From Pseudomonas luteola NBRC 103146 (lineage in GTDB: Bacteria > Pseudomonadota > Gammaproteobacteria > Pseudomonadales > Pseudomonadaceae), in NCBI RefSeq assembly GCF_002091675.1, contig NZ_BDAE01000002.1:1-33480 (forward strand): DNA of 33,480 nucleotides, written 5' to 3'. Below are positions 8,598-15,132 of this stretch, in pieces. Numbering within the stretch: position 1 is the first letter of the stretch; each line of letters starts with the position of its first letter. Made by a program: the position numbers and the translations under genes. The notes beneath the pieces were generated by a model, which was not told where the DNA came from, did not search any database, and worked only from the letters and a program-made list of their open reading frames with translations.

Positions 8598-9362
8598 ATG
8601 ATGGCCGAAGATCGGCGCCGCGCGTATCTGCGCGCCATGCAGATAGACGTCTGGCTGCCACGAACGACGCTGCCTTTTGCTGCACCTTCCCGTCCGGAAT
8701 TGCTGGCATATGTCGATCCAACTGCCTTGCCCGAGGAGCCAGCACCGGCTGTCGCTCGGCCAGCCCCCAAGGTGGAGGCGCCGGCTGCAAAGCTGGTTCG
8801 GCCGGAGCGTCCTACTGTTTCTTCGGCCAAGGTCGCCACGCCGCCTGAGTCTGAATCTCGTCCTGAGCCGATCAAGCGAGAAGCGCCGCCTCGCTTTTCC
8901 CTGCAATTACTGCGAGCCGGATCTTGCCTTCTGCTGGTTGATCTACCGGCAGGCGCTTCCCTGGCAGGACGCGATCCTGCCTATGTACTCCTCAGAAACA
9001 TGCTGCATGCGGCTGGCCTGCCTGACAGCCCCCAGTCATTGGGTGAGCCTATTCGCTGGCCGTTACTGGCCAATGCAGCGCTTGATCAGGGGCCTGCCGA
9101 AGCGCGAACCTTTGTGCAGAGTGTTGTGGCCTCTCAATTGGAAACCGAAACCTGCGATTGCCTCTGGTTAGTTGGTAGCGCCGCCGCTCGCTTTGTTTCA
9201 AGCGGTGATGTGAAAATCGAATGCCAGGAAATCCGACTGGATAGTCTCGGTTCTGCCTGGGTCATTCCGGGGCTTGAAGCCCTCATGGAGCAACCCCGCC
9301 TAAAAGCTGATGTATGGCGTGCCATGCAGCGTATCCGCCCCCGTTGGACAGATGTTAGATGA
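8598..9362 (+). CDS. holD: DNA polymerase III psi subunit (HolD-like), long pseudomonad form
   Basis: About 254 aa from the chosen start. The N-terminal segment YLRAMQIDVWLPR resembles the start of E. coli psi (QLQQLGITQW), which binds the chi subunit. The C-terminal part has the psi pattern LxLVDLPA, then IPGLEALMxxPxxKADVWRAMQRI at the end. Between them lies a low-complexity linker (about residues 40-100) rich in Pro, Ala, Glu and Lys that E. coli psi (137 aa) lacks. The gene overlaps rimI by 4 bases, and holD-rimI is the known E. coli order. The ORF is open back to 8445, but ATG 8598 has GACGGA nine bases upstream and gives the psi-like N-terminus; 8601 is also possible. Psi links SSB-bound chi to the clamp loader. 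Homology is by eye and moderately sure. Confidence 0.72.
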   Translation: MMAEDRRRAYLRAMQIDVWLPRTTLPFAAPSRPELLAYVDPTALPEEPAPAVARPAPKVEAPAAKLVRPERPTVSSAKVATPPESESRPEPIKREAPPRFSLQLLRAGSCLLLVDLPAGASLAGRDPAYVLLRNMLHAAGLPDSPQSLGEPIRWPLLANAALDQGPAEARTFVQSVVASQLETETCDCLWLVGSAAARFVSSGDVKIECQEIRLDSLGSAWVIPGLEALMEQPRLKADVWRAMQRIRPRWTDVR

Positions 9363-9811
9363 GCGATTTCATTCATTTTCGGCCGATGACCGAAGCCGAT
9401 CTCAATGCTGTTCTCAAGATTGAATATGCTGCCTTTAGTCACCCATGGACACGCGGTATTTTTCTGGACAGCCTTAAGTCCTACAACTGCTGGGTAATGT
9501 TTGAAGGTGAGCAGCAAGTGGGACACGGTGTGATCAATGTCATTCTGGATGAGGCCCATCTGTTGAACATCACCGTGAAGCCGGAAAGCCAGGGTAAAGG
9601 CCTGGGTTACCGGCTCCTGGATCATCTTATGAAGCAGGCTTGCCTGGCTGATGCCAGAGAATGCTTTCTTGAGGTTCGCGAAAGTAACCAGGCGGCCTAT
9701 CGACTCTATGAACGCTATGGTTTCAATGAAATAGGCCGTCGTCGGGATTACTATCCTGCCGCCGGCGGGCGAGAAGATGCCCTGGTCATGGCGTGCACGT
9801 TGCTGGACTGA
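9359..9811 (+). CDS. rimI: Ribosomal protein bS18 N-alpha-acetyltransferase RimI
   Basis: GNAT acetyltransferase, 150 aa, the usual RimI length. The acetyl-CoA loop is QGKGLG (residues 78-83). The catalytic pair of E. coli RimI (Glu103 and Tyr115) corresponds to E105 in FLEVRESN and Y117 in LYERYGF, at the same 12-residue spacing. The RRRDYYP and REDALVM motifs near the end are also typical. It acetylates the N-terminal alanine of ribosomal protein bS18 in the cytoplasm. Its ATG overlaps the holD stop (ATGA), so the two are translationally coupled. Confidence 0.95.
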   Translation: MSDFIHFRPMTEADLNAVLKIEYAAFSHPWTRGIFLDSLKSYNCWVMFEGEQQVGHGVINVILDEAHLLNITVKPESQGKGLGYRLLDHLMKQACLADARECFLEVRESNQAAYRLYERYGFNEIGRRRDYYPAAGGREDALVMACTLLD

Positions 9812-9832
9812 GCCAGGACTTAATGTCCTGGC
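9812..9832. terminator. Bidirectional terminator hairpin between rimI and the acidic protein gene
   Basis: Perfect 8-bp stem GCCAGGAC / GTCCTGGC with loop TTAAT, directly after the rimI stop and followed on the plus strand by TTCTTCTC. The TAA stop of the convergent gene (9820-9822) is in the loop, so one compact hairpin serves both 3' ends. Confidence 0.7.
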
Positions 9833-10350
9833 TTCTTCTCGTTCAGATCAAAATCATCAGCAGGTTGCTCAATATCGAGATCGGTTGCATCCAGGTCGGC
9901 TGAGTTCTCGGCACGGCGCTGGTCGGCCTCGTTGACTTCGTCCGGGTTGCCGTCCCATTTTTCACCATCCAACGGCAGGACGCGGCCCATTTCGGCTTCG
10001 TCCATGCCAACGCCACCGCCGATGTCCCTGTCACTGACTACGGTCAGCTCCTTGTCGACAGGCCATGCATCACCATATTCATTCGGATTACGTGCGCCTG
10101 AGTCGTCCAGCAAGGTTTCAGGCGTCATGTCATCCAGAGTGACGTGGTGATCGGCTGTTTCGCCTTCCGTCATGCCCGCTTCACTGACGCGCTCCGGGGG
10201 GAACTGGCCTTCGTAGTCTTCTTCGGTCTGCTGGTCTCGGTCTTTGCCATGGAATAGCTCATCGTTGAAGTTCAGTTCCTGCATGCCGCCCATGCGGTCT
10301 TCGTTATCGTCGATGGGCAGAGGGTCTCGGTTCATATCAGGCTTTTTCAT
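9820..10350 (-). CDS. Highly acidic hydrophilic protein of unknown function
   Basis: 176 aa from ATG 10350, which has a strong ribosome binding site (TTGAGGAG, seven bases upstream). The frame is open 45 bases further, but that extension has no such site. The protein is dominated by Asp, Glu, Asn and Gly, has no Cys and no hydrophobic segment, and looks largely disordered. Recurrent short motifs are DxxTPETLLDDSGARNP and LPLDGEKWDG. Pseudomonads carry similar proteins, often labelled with unconvincing names such as serine kinase/phosphatase or HPr-related protein; I see no catalytic motif supporting either. It is divergent from otsB across a 159-base gap containing an inverted repeat. Function unknown. 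Confidence 0.82.
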   Translation of the reverse strand: MKKPDMNRDPLPIDDNEDRMGGMQELNFNDELFHGKDRDQQTEEDYEGQFPPERVSEAGMTEGETADHHVTLDDMTPETLLDDSGARNPNEYGDAWPVDKELTVVSDRDIGGGVGMDEAEMGRVLPLDGEKWDGNPDEVNEADQRRAENSADLDATDLDIEQPADDFDLNEKKPGH

Positions 10351-10388
10351 AAGCGTCTCCTCAAGAGATTCGGCTATCCCATACAGTC

Positions 10389-10408
10389 GGGTCATGTTGG
10401 TGTGACCC
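10389..10408. promoter_or_regulatory. Inverted repeat in the divergent acidic-protein/otsB region
   Basis: GGGTCA and TGACCC separated by eight bases, 39 bases upstream of the acidic protein start and about 100 bases upstream of otsB. It could be an operator for a dimeric regulator or a hairpin in a leader. Just downstream on the plus strand, CTATGCT (10439-10445) resembles a sigma-S/sigma70 minus-10 element for otsBA, but no convincing minus-35 is visible. Confidence 0.35.
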
Positions 10409-10509
10409 CATTTAGGCGACGGGATTCCTTTTGTTCGCCTATGCTCGATCTGCCAAGGAGTTGTCGAAAACCCTTCGAACGATGATGAAAATTCACAGTC
10501 AGAGCGTAC

Positions 10510-11280
10510 ATGATGAATTCAGAGATCGAATTACCCGTACCTCTTCAGCGCTGCGCTTTTTTTCTCGACTTGGACGGAACGCTTGCTGCCCTACAGCCCC
10601 GCCCGGAACAGGTTTTTATTCCTGAAAAAACGCTTTCTTCAATTCATACGCTTACCCAGGCAGGCATTCCTGTCGCGGTAGTGTCTGGACGCCGAATCGA
10701 TGATATTGACCATCTGGTCAAGCCGTTGCAATTGCCAGCCGGAGGCATTCATGGTGCCGAGCGCCGCGAATATTCAGGCCAGATGCATCGTCTGGCGCTT
10801 GACGCTGATCTGCTAACGCGCATAGGCGCAGAGCTTGGCGCTGCTATTGAATCGCATCCTACGCTCTATCTGGAAAGCAAAGGCATGGCGTTTGCGCTGC
10901 ATTATCGTCAGGCGCCTGAGCTGGAAGATGAAGCGCGGCGGATTGCCGAAACTCTGGTTGAGCGTTATCCGCAGCAGCTGACGTTGCAGCCCGGCAAAAG
11001 CGTGTTTGAACTTAAGCCTAAAGGCGCGAGCAAGGGCGCGGTGATACGTACCTTCATGCGTGAGGCACCCTTCGATGGACGAGTCCCTGTCTTTCTCGGT
11101 GACGACCTGACCGACGAGGCTGGCTTTGAAGTCATCAATGAAATGGGAGGCCTTTCCATCAAAATCGGAGAAGGCTCGACTGTGGCGCAGCAACGACTGG
11201 AGTCGGTCGAAGCTGTGGCCGATTGGCTGTGCGGACTGGCAGAACAAGCCGGTAACGCACGCGTAGAACAAGAGGATTGA
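10510..11280 (+). CDS. otsB: Trehalose-6-phosphate phosphatase OtsB
   Basis: HAD-superfamily phosphatase, 256 aa, close to E. coli OtsB (266 aa). Motif I is LDLDGTLA with the nucleophile and acid Asp at residues 20 and 22. SGR lies in the motif II region, followed by HGAERR. The conserved Lys is in PKGASKGAV, and motif IV is GDDLTDE. It removes phosphate from trehalose-6-phosphate to give trehalose, an osmotic and desiccation protectant. Two ATGs are adjacent at 10510 and 10513, and the ribosome binding site is weak. otsA starts 2 bases after the stop, the same otsB-otsA order as in E. coli. Confidence 0.95.
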   Translation: MMNSEIELPVPLQRCAFFLDLDGTLAALQPRPEQVFIPEKTLSSIHTLTQAGIPVAVVSGRRIDDIDHLVKPLQLPAGGIHGAERREYSGQMHRLALDADLLTRIGAELGAAIESHPTLYLESKGMAFALHYRQAPELEDEARRIAETLVERYPQQLTLQPGKSVFELKPKGASKGAVIRTFMREAPFDGRVPVFLGDDLTDEAGFEVINEMGGLSIKIGEGSTVAQQRLESVEAVADWLCGLAEQAGNARVEQED

Positions 11281-11282
11281 AG

Positions 11283-12701
11283 ATGAGCCGTTTGGTGGTA
11301 GTTTCTAACCGTGTAGCACCCATTGAACCGGGAAAGGCTCCGTCGGGAGGATTGGCAGTAGGCGTGCTCGACGCATTGCGGCAGTCAGGCGGTATCTGGC
11401 TGGGCTGGAATGGCGATGTTTCCAATGAGGAAGTGCCGCCCGGCAAGAACGAGACACACGATAACATCACCTATCATACCTTCGCGCTCAACAAGCGTGA
11501 CTATGATCAGTATTACCGCGGCTTTGCCAATGCAACGCTGTGGCCGGTTTTTCACTATCGTGTCGATCTCTCGCGCTACAGCCGGGAAGAGTATGATGGT
11601 TACCGTCGCGTCAACGCAGCCATGGCAGAGCGTCTCAAGCCTCTGTTAAAGCCTGACGATATCATTTGGGTGCATGATTACCACCTGATTCCCTTTGCGG
11701 AAGCCTGTCAGATGATCGGTATCCGCAACCGTATCGGGTTTTTCCTGCACACGCCGTTCCCGGCACCTGAAATCCTGACAGCCATTCCGCCACACAATGA
11801 GCTGCTCAAGACGTTGTGCTTCTATGATGTGGTGGGCTTTCAGACGGAAACGGACAAGCTGGCATTCCAGGATTACATTACACGCGAAGTTCGTGGCGTG
11901 CTGGAGAGCGATGGCAGCCTTACGGCGTATGGTCATAACTTCCGTGCCGAGGTCTATCCGATCGGTACTGTACCGGACGATATTATCAAGCAGGCCGAAT
12001 CCTACCGCGCACGCCGTAACTTCATCTCGCGCAGTATCGAAGGTGTGCCTTATAAGACGATTGTCAGCGTGGATCGTCTTGATTATTCAAAAGGGCTGGT
12101 GGAGCGCTTTTGCGCTTATGAAAAGCTTTTGGAAAGGTTTCCTGAGCACCGCAAGCGGGTGCAGTTTGTCCAGATCGCACCGACTTCTCGCTCCGATGTG
12201 AAAACCTATCAGCATATTCGTCAACAGCTTGAGTCCCAGGCGGGTCATATCAATGGTCGCTTCTCCGAGCTGGATTGGACACCGATTCGTTATCTGAACA
12301 AGAGCTATGACCGCCGTACCGTCATGGGGCTGTTCCGCTCTGCTGATATTGGTCTGGTAACGCCGCTGCGAGATGGTATGAATCTGGTAGCCAAAGAATA
12401 TGTGGCTGCGCAGGATCCAGAAGATCCTGGCGTATTGGTACTCTCGCGTTTTGCAGGGGCAGCCCGTGAGCTCAACTCGGCGCTTATTGTTAACCCTTAC
12501 GATGTGGTGGGCATGGCCGAAGCCCTTGATCGCGCCATTAGTATGCCGCTACAGGAGCGTAAGGATCGCTATGAGGACATGATGCGGATTATCCGCAAGA
12601 ATGATCTGGCCTCCTGGCGTGACAAGTTCCTCAAGGATTTGCGGGCGGTAAAGGCCAGGCCTGTAGCTAACCTGCGTGCAGTAGGAGCTACAGGCGCTTA
12701 A
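11283..12701 (+). CDS. otsA: Trehalose-6-phosphate synthase OtsA
   Basis: GT20 glycosyltransferase, 472 aa (E. coli OtsA 474). It makes trehalose-6-phosphate from UDP-glucose and glucose-6-phosphate. Visible family motifs in order are VVSNRVAP, the N-terminal GGL loop (SGGLAVG), [43 protein letters not shown] and SRFAGAARE. The ATG at 11283 has AAGAGGA six bases upstream, which favours it over an in-frame TTG six bases earlier. It is cotranscribed with otsB and followed by a strong intrinsic terminator. Confidence 0.97.
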   Translation: MSRLVVVSNRVAPIEPGKAPSGGLAVGVLDALRQSGGIWLGWNGDVSNEEVPPGKNETHDNITYHTFALNKRDYDQYYRGFANATLWPVFHYRVDLSRYSREEYDGYRRVNAAMAERLKPLLKPDDIIWVHDYHLIPFAEACQMIGIRNRIGFFLHTPFPAPEILTAIPPHNELLKTLCFYDVVGFQTETDKLAFQDYITREVRGVLESDGSLTAYGHNFRAEVYPIGTVPDDIIKQAESYRARRNFISRSIEGVPYKTIVSVDRLDYSKGLVERFCAYEKLLERFPEHRKRVQFVQIAPTSRSDVKTYQHIRQQLESQAGHINGRFSELDWTPIRYLNKSYDRRTVMGLFRSADIGLVTPLRDGMNLVAKEYVAAQDPEDPGVLVLSRFAGAARELNSALIVNPYDVVGMAEALDRAISMPLQERKDRYEDMMRIIRKNDLASWRDKFLKDLRAVKARPVANLRAVGATGA

Positions 12702-12711
12702 GCAAAGGCTT

Positions 12712-12741
12712 AAAAAGGCCCGCAATGTAGCGGGCTTTTTT
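12712..12741 (+). terminator. Intrinsic terminator of otsBA
   Basis: GCCCGC-AATGTA-GCGGGC hairpin flanked by AAAAA upstream and TTTTTT downstream, 17 bases after the otsA stop. Confidence 0.92.
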
Positions 12742-12763
12742 ATGGAAATTTTTCGCAGACAAT

Positions 12764-12791
12764 AAAAAAGGGTCTAGCCGAAGCTAGACCC
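12764..12791 (-). terminator. Intrinsic terminator of tRNA-Met
   Basis: Read on the minus strand: GGGTCTAGC-TTCG-GCTAGACCC, a perfect 9-bp stem closed by a UUCG tetraloop, followed by TTTTTT. It starts 11 bases past the tRNA CCA end. Confidence 0.92.
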
Positions 12792-12801
12792 TAGAAATAG
12801 G

Positions 12802-12878
12802 TGGTGGCTACGCAGGGACTTGAACCCCGGACCCCAGCATTATGAATGCTATGCTCTAACCAGCTGAGCTACGTAGCC
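12802..12878 (-). tRNA. tRNA-Met (elongator, anticodon CAT)
   Basis: 77 nt with encoded CCA. The acceptor stem GGCTACG/CGTAGCC is perfect, the anticodon loop is TTCATAA, and the T-loop is GTTCAAGTC. Acceptor, D-arm and variable loop match the elongator methionine tRNA of E. coli rather than initiator (no CCC mispaired start) or tRNA-Ile2 with CAT (different acceptor stem GGCCCCU). Confidence 0.96.
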
Positions 12879-12891
12879 ATCCGAGGCGCGC

Positions 12892-12920
12892 ATTATTCTT
12901 TCTCCAAAGCCCTGTGTCAA
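12892..12920 (-). promoter_or_regulatory. Sigma70 promoter of tRNA-Met
   Basis: On the minus strand TTGACA (12920-12915), 17-bp spacer, AATAAT (12897-12892), then a GC-rich GCGCGCC discriminator just before the tRNA 5' end at 12878. GC-rich discriminators are typical of stringently controlled stable-RNA promoters. Confidence 0.88.
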
Positions 12921-12985
12921 CCCCTCTTTTTCATTTAATTGCTTAAAAACTAACGTTTTTTTATGGATGGGCGATTGCCTTGGTA

Positions 12986-13007
12986 AAAGCGCCTGGAAAG
13001 GCGCTTT
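12986..13007. other. Orphan hairpin with GGAA tetraloop
   Basis: Perfect 9-bp stem AAAGCGCCT / AGGCGCTTT with loop GGAA (GNRA type), located between the tRNA promoter and the DUF2188 gene. No gene ends at it on either strand. It could end a short unannotated plus-strand transcript or be in the leader of the DUF2188 gene. Confidence 0.4.
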
Positions 13008-13112
13008 CGTTTAGGTCCGATAATGGCAAGGTGTTAGCAAACTTTGTTCAGGCCGTAGCAGTCCTTAACAGGAGCGTCTTCTAAAGGCGTATTTCTAGAC
13101 CAGGAGAGAGCA

Positions 13113-13337
13113 ATGGATAACTATCACGTCACCAAGGGCGACAAGGGCTGGGAGCTGAAAAAGGAAGGCGCAGCCCGTGCCTCCAAAAGCGCTGAGACCA
13201 AGGCGCAGCTCGTAGAGCAGATGCATGAGTTTTTTGAGGGAAAGACGGCGTCAGTCAAAATTCACAAGGTGGATGGCACCCTTGAGGAGGAGCGTACCTA
13301 TCCTCGTAGCGCCGATCCACGCAAGTCAAAAGGTTAG
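13113..13337 (+). CDS. DUF2188 domain protein
   Basis: 74 aa, basic, with the DUF2188 pattern: YHVTKGDKGWELKKEGAARASK, a Thr/Lys helix, then VKIHKVDGTLEEERTYP. Family members are small soluble proteins, many only annotated as hypothetical; some carry two copies, this has one. The ATG has AGGAG five bases upstream. No biochemical role is known to me. The gene is monocistronic, as a structured region and about 370 bases follow before the next CDS. Confidence 0.88.
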   Translation: MDNYHVTKGDKGWELKKEGAARASKSAETKAQLVEQMHEFFEGKTASVKIHKVDGTLEEERTYPRSADPRKSKG

Positions 13338-13433
13338 GGCAAGGGGGCCGTTGCGGCTATCAGTCAAGAGAGAGGCAACGGCGACTCCCGTGTATGTCCG
13401 GTCAAGGACGACTAGGGCTTCATGAGCTTGCCC
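13337..13433 (+). other. Possible structured RNA element after the DUF2188 gene
   Basis: Nested complementarity: outer stem GGGCAAG (13337-13343) / CTTGCCC (13427-13433), hairpin GCCGTTGC (13347-13354) / GCAACGGC (13375-13382), and GTCC/GGAC around GGTCAA with flanking CCC/GGG. A second TTGCCC at 13438-13443 could replace the outer right arm. It may be a 3' UTR structure or a small RNA. It matches no family I recognise. The rest of the 370-base gap to 13708 is AT-rich with a palindrome and a leader hairpin described separately. Confidence 0.3.
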
Positions 13434-13578
13434 CAAATTGCCCTTTAGCATCTTTAAAGAATGAACTGTTTCTCAATCTGAAAGGGTGTTTAAACAGTAT
13501 TGGCACTTAAAGACTATTCGTTACTTATTAGGCAATATTCATTTGTCCACTGGGCATTATATCTACAATGACTTTTCT

Positions 13579-13589
13579 GTAATCATTAC
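13579..13589. promoter_or_regulatory. Palindrome upstream of the DUF2790 gene
   Basis: Perfect GTAAT-C-ATTAC, about 120 bases before the ATG, in an AT-rich stretch. GTAAT is one half of the boxes bound by CopR-type response regulators, but the partner half is not seen, so regulator identity is open. Confidence 0.3.
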
Positions 13590-13648
13590 GTCATCTCCCT
13601 GTGCTGCCCCGTTCCGATAATTAAAGAACAAACTCCGGACCTGTTTAT

Positions 13649-13668
13649 AAGTAGGTATTCGCCTGCTT
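13649..13668 (+). promoter_or_regulatory. Leader hairpin of the DUF2790 gene
   Basis: AAGTAGG / CCTGCTT with loop TATTCG (one G-U pair), 40 bases before the start codon. It probably lies in the mRNA leader and may affect stability or translation. Confidence 0.35.
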
Positions 13669-13707
13669 GTTTATCAGGGAGAAGGTAACTTTATAGTTGG
13701 AAGCGAG

Positions 13708-13974
13708 ATGAAAATGAAAGGTTTGATTGTAGCTGCCCTTGTCCTTGCCAGCAGTTCCGTATTAGCTGACCAAATCCCCTCCGATGCCGCCAGCACGCCT
13801 GTTGTCGAGCATTACACGTATTCAGACCACCTGGATATCAAACGTGTCATCGACAGTCCCGATATCACCAGTTTCTGTGGTGTCCGTCCTGTACGCATGA
13901 CATATGAAGACCATAATGACAAAGTTCATGTAATGGAGTATCAGGTTTCGGGCTCTGGTTGTAATGATAACTAA
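13708..13974 (+). CDS. DUF2790 small exported protein
   Basis: 88 aa. The N-terminus has a Lys-start, a hydrophobic core LIVAALVLASSSVLA and a likely signal peptidase I cut after residue 20 (VLA-DQ). The mature part (about 68 aa) has the DUF2790 pattern HYxYSxxLDIKRVI, followed by FCGVRPVRMTYEDHNDKVHVMEYQVSGSGC. The two Cys (57 and 85) probably form a disulphide in the periplasm. DUF2790 proteins are essentially pseudomonad-specific and often occur in several copies per genome, some under metal- or stress-responsive regulators. The start has GGAAG five bases upstream. It is monocistronic with a clear terminator. Confidence 0.9.
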   Translation: MKMKGLIVAALVLASSSVLADQIPSDAASTPVVEHYTYSDHLDIKRVIDSPDITSFCGVRPVRMTYEDHNDKVHVMEYQVSGSGCNDN

Positions 13975-14043
13975 TAGGGTTATTTAATCTATTTGATTGT
14001 CAGATGTAATTGTTGATTTAATTTTATTTGATATTTTCTGATC

Positions 14044-14090
14044 AAAAGAGGTGCCTTGCATACTTGTTCAAGGCATCTCTTTTTGTTTTT
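14044..14090 (+). terminator. Intrinsic terminator of the DUF2790 gene
   Basis: 15-bp stem formed by 14044-14058 and 14069-14083 (core TGCCTTG/CAAGGCA, one G-U pair), with the right arm running into TTTTTGTTTTT. Confidence 0.9.
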
Positions 14091-14165
14091 GAATTAAAAA
14101 TAGTTTATTTAAACGGCACGCTTGACGAGCGTTTTTACTCACCTGTTGAGGGACTTAAAAACATG

Positions 14166-14288
14166 CCTGCTTTCATAAACGTTTGTGTTGTGCGAGGTAA
14201 CGCACGGTTACAGGCTAACAAAAGCAGGGTAATGCCTGTCAGAGTGAAGGCCTCGGTGGCATCGGTTGCCTCGAGGCGTTTCATTTTT
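14166..14288 (+). promoter_or_regulatory. Structured leader of the SGNH hydrolase gene
   Basis: Two possible structures lie in the 218 bases between the DUF2790 terminator and the SGNH start. First is CCTGCTTT (14166-14173) pairing with AAAGCAGG (14221-14228), enclosing a GTGCG/CGCAC hairpin. Second is GCCTCG (14250-14255)/CGAGGC (14272-14277), enclosing GGCA/TGCC and followed by GTTTCATTTTT, which looks like an intrinsic terminator 20-30 bases before the ATG. The second could act as an attenuator. No promoter was identified with confidence. Confidence 0.4.
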
Positions 14289-14308
14289 AATGCGCAGAGA
14301 GGACACGC

Positions 14309-15088
14309 ATGCGAATCAGCATTCGACAGATCACGATGCTCTTCCTTATGTTTCTGGCAGGTGCGGCATATGCTCAGGCTCAGCAGAGCCAGTCGGATCC
14401 AATTAGAATTCTGTTTGTAGGTAACAGCTATACCTATGTCAATGACTTGCCAGCCGTACTGAGTGAGATGTCCAGGCAAGGCAAGCAGGCCCGCCCGATC
14501 GAGACCAAGACACTGGCTTTCTCGGGCGCATCGCTTGAGCAGCATTGGACGAAAAAGGACGTTCAGCAGGCGTTGCAGGAGCAGAAGTGGGACTACGTCG
14601 TCTTGCAGGAGCACAGCATGTTGCCGGTCAAGAATCCAGACTTCATGTACAAGTATGCCCGGCTGATCGATGCTGAGGTCAAAAAGAACGGTGCCAAGAC
14701 AATCCTGTACCTGACGTGGGCTCGCCAGAACGACCCGGCGATGCAGGCCAAGCTGGATAAGGCGTACACGACACTGGCCAATGAGCTGGGTGCGCTGTTG
14801 GCGCCAGTGGGGCAGGCCTGGCAGACTGCTTTGGCGGAAAAGCCTCAACCGTCGCTGTTCCTGCCTGACGGTAGCCATCCTTCCTTCACCGGCTCGTACA
14901 TAGGCGCTTCGGTGTTTTATTCGCTGATCTACGGTCAGATGCCGCCCCAGCCTAGTGCAGCAGAGTCCAAGCGGCTGGAAAAGGCGAACGCAGGAGAGTT
15001 GCAGCAGGCTGCCTGGAAAGCAGTTCAGTCTTTGTCACCAGCATTGCGGACTTCACCGGACAAGGCAATGCACGCCTCGGCTCAGTAG
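14309..15088 (+). CDS. Exported SGNH/GDSL-family hydrolase
   Basis: 259 aa with an N-terminal signal peptide (hydrophobic residues 7-20, cleavage probably after AYA at 22). Block I is VGNSYT with the candidate nucleophile S40. Block II Gly is in FSGAS (G73). Block III is VLQEHS, where Gln replaces the usual Asn. Block V is DGSHPS with D187 and H190. This supports an extracytoplasmic esterase, lipase or acetylhydrolase; the substrate cannot be inferred. GAGAGGA precedes the ATG by six bases. The C-terminal 45 residues are Ala/Lys/Gln-rich and outside the core fold. It converges on the downstream reductase gene. Confidence 0.85.
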   Translation: MRISIRQITMLFLMFLAGAAYAQAQQSQSDPIRILFVGNSYTYVNDLPAVLSEMSRQGKQARPIETKTLAFSGASLEQHWTKKDVQQALQEQKWDYVVLQEHSMLPVKNPDFMYKYARLIDAEVKKNGAKTILYLTWARQNDPAMQAKLDKAYTTLANELGALLAPVGQAWQTALAEKPQPSLFLPDGSHPSFTGSYIGASVFYSLIYGQMPPQPSAAESKRLEKANAGELQQAAWKAVQSLSPALRTSPDKAMHASAQ

Positions 15089-15095
15089 CAGGGGA

Positions 15096-15126
15096 GGCTC
15101 GCCCAAGGAGAGCCCTGGGCGAGACC
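15096..15126. terminator. Hairpin between the SGNH hydrolase and reductase genes
   Basis: CTCGCCCA (15098-15105) / TGGGCGAG (15116-15123), 8 bp with a 10-base loop, between convergent stop codons. There is no strong T-run, so termination here is only likely. Confidence 0.5.
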
Positions 15127-15132
15127 TATGAC

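Noticed and set aside
10431-10625. Small plus-strand ORF overlapping the otsB start
   Set aside because: It overlaps the conserved HAD motif I of otsB in another frame and has no features of its own.
12802-12878. tRNA-Ile2 (CAT anticodon with lysidine) or initiator tRNA
   Set aside because: Acceptor stem and D arm match elongator tRNA-Met; neither the Ile2 acceptor sequence nor initiator features are present.
13337-13433. tRNA or tRNA-Sec-like element
   Set aside because: Length and a 7-bp outer stem suggested it, but there is no T-loop consensus, no anticodon arm and no CCA end.
14135-14878. Open frame (247 codons) on the minus strand over the SGNH hydrolase
   Set aside because: Antisense to a gene with intact catalytic motifs and signal peptide; no motif and no start signal.
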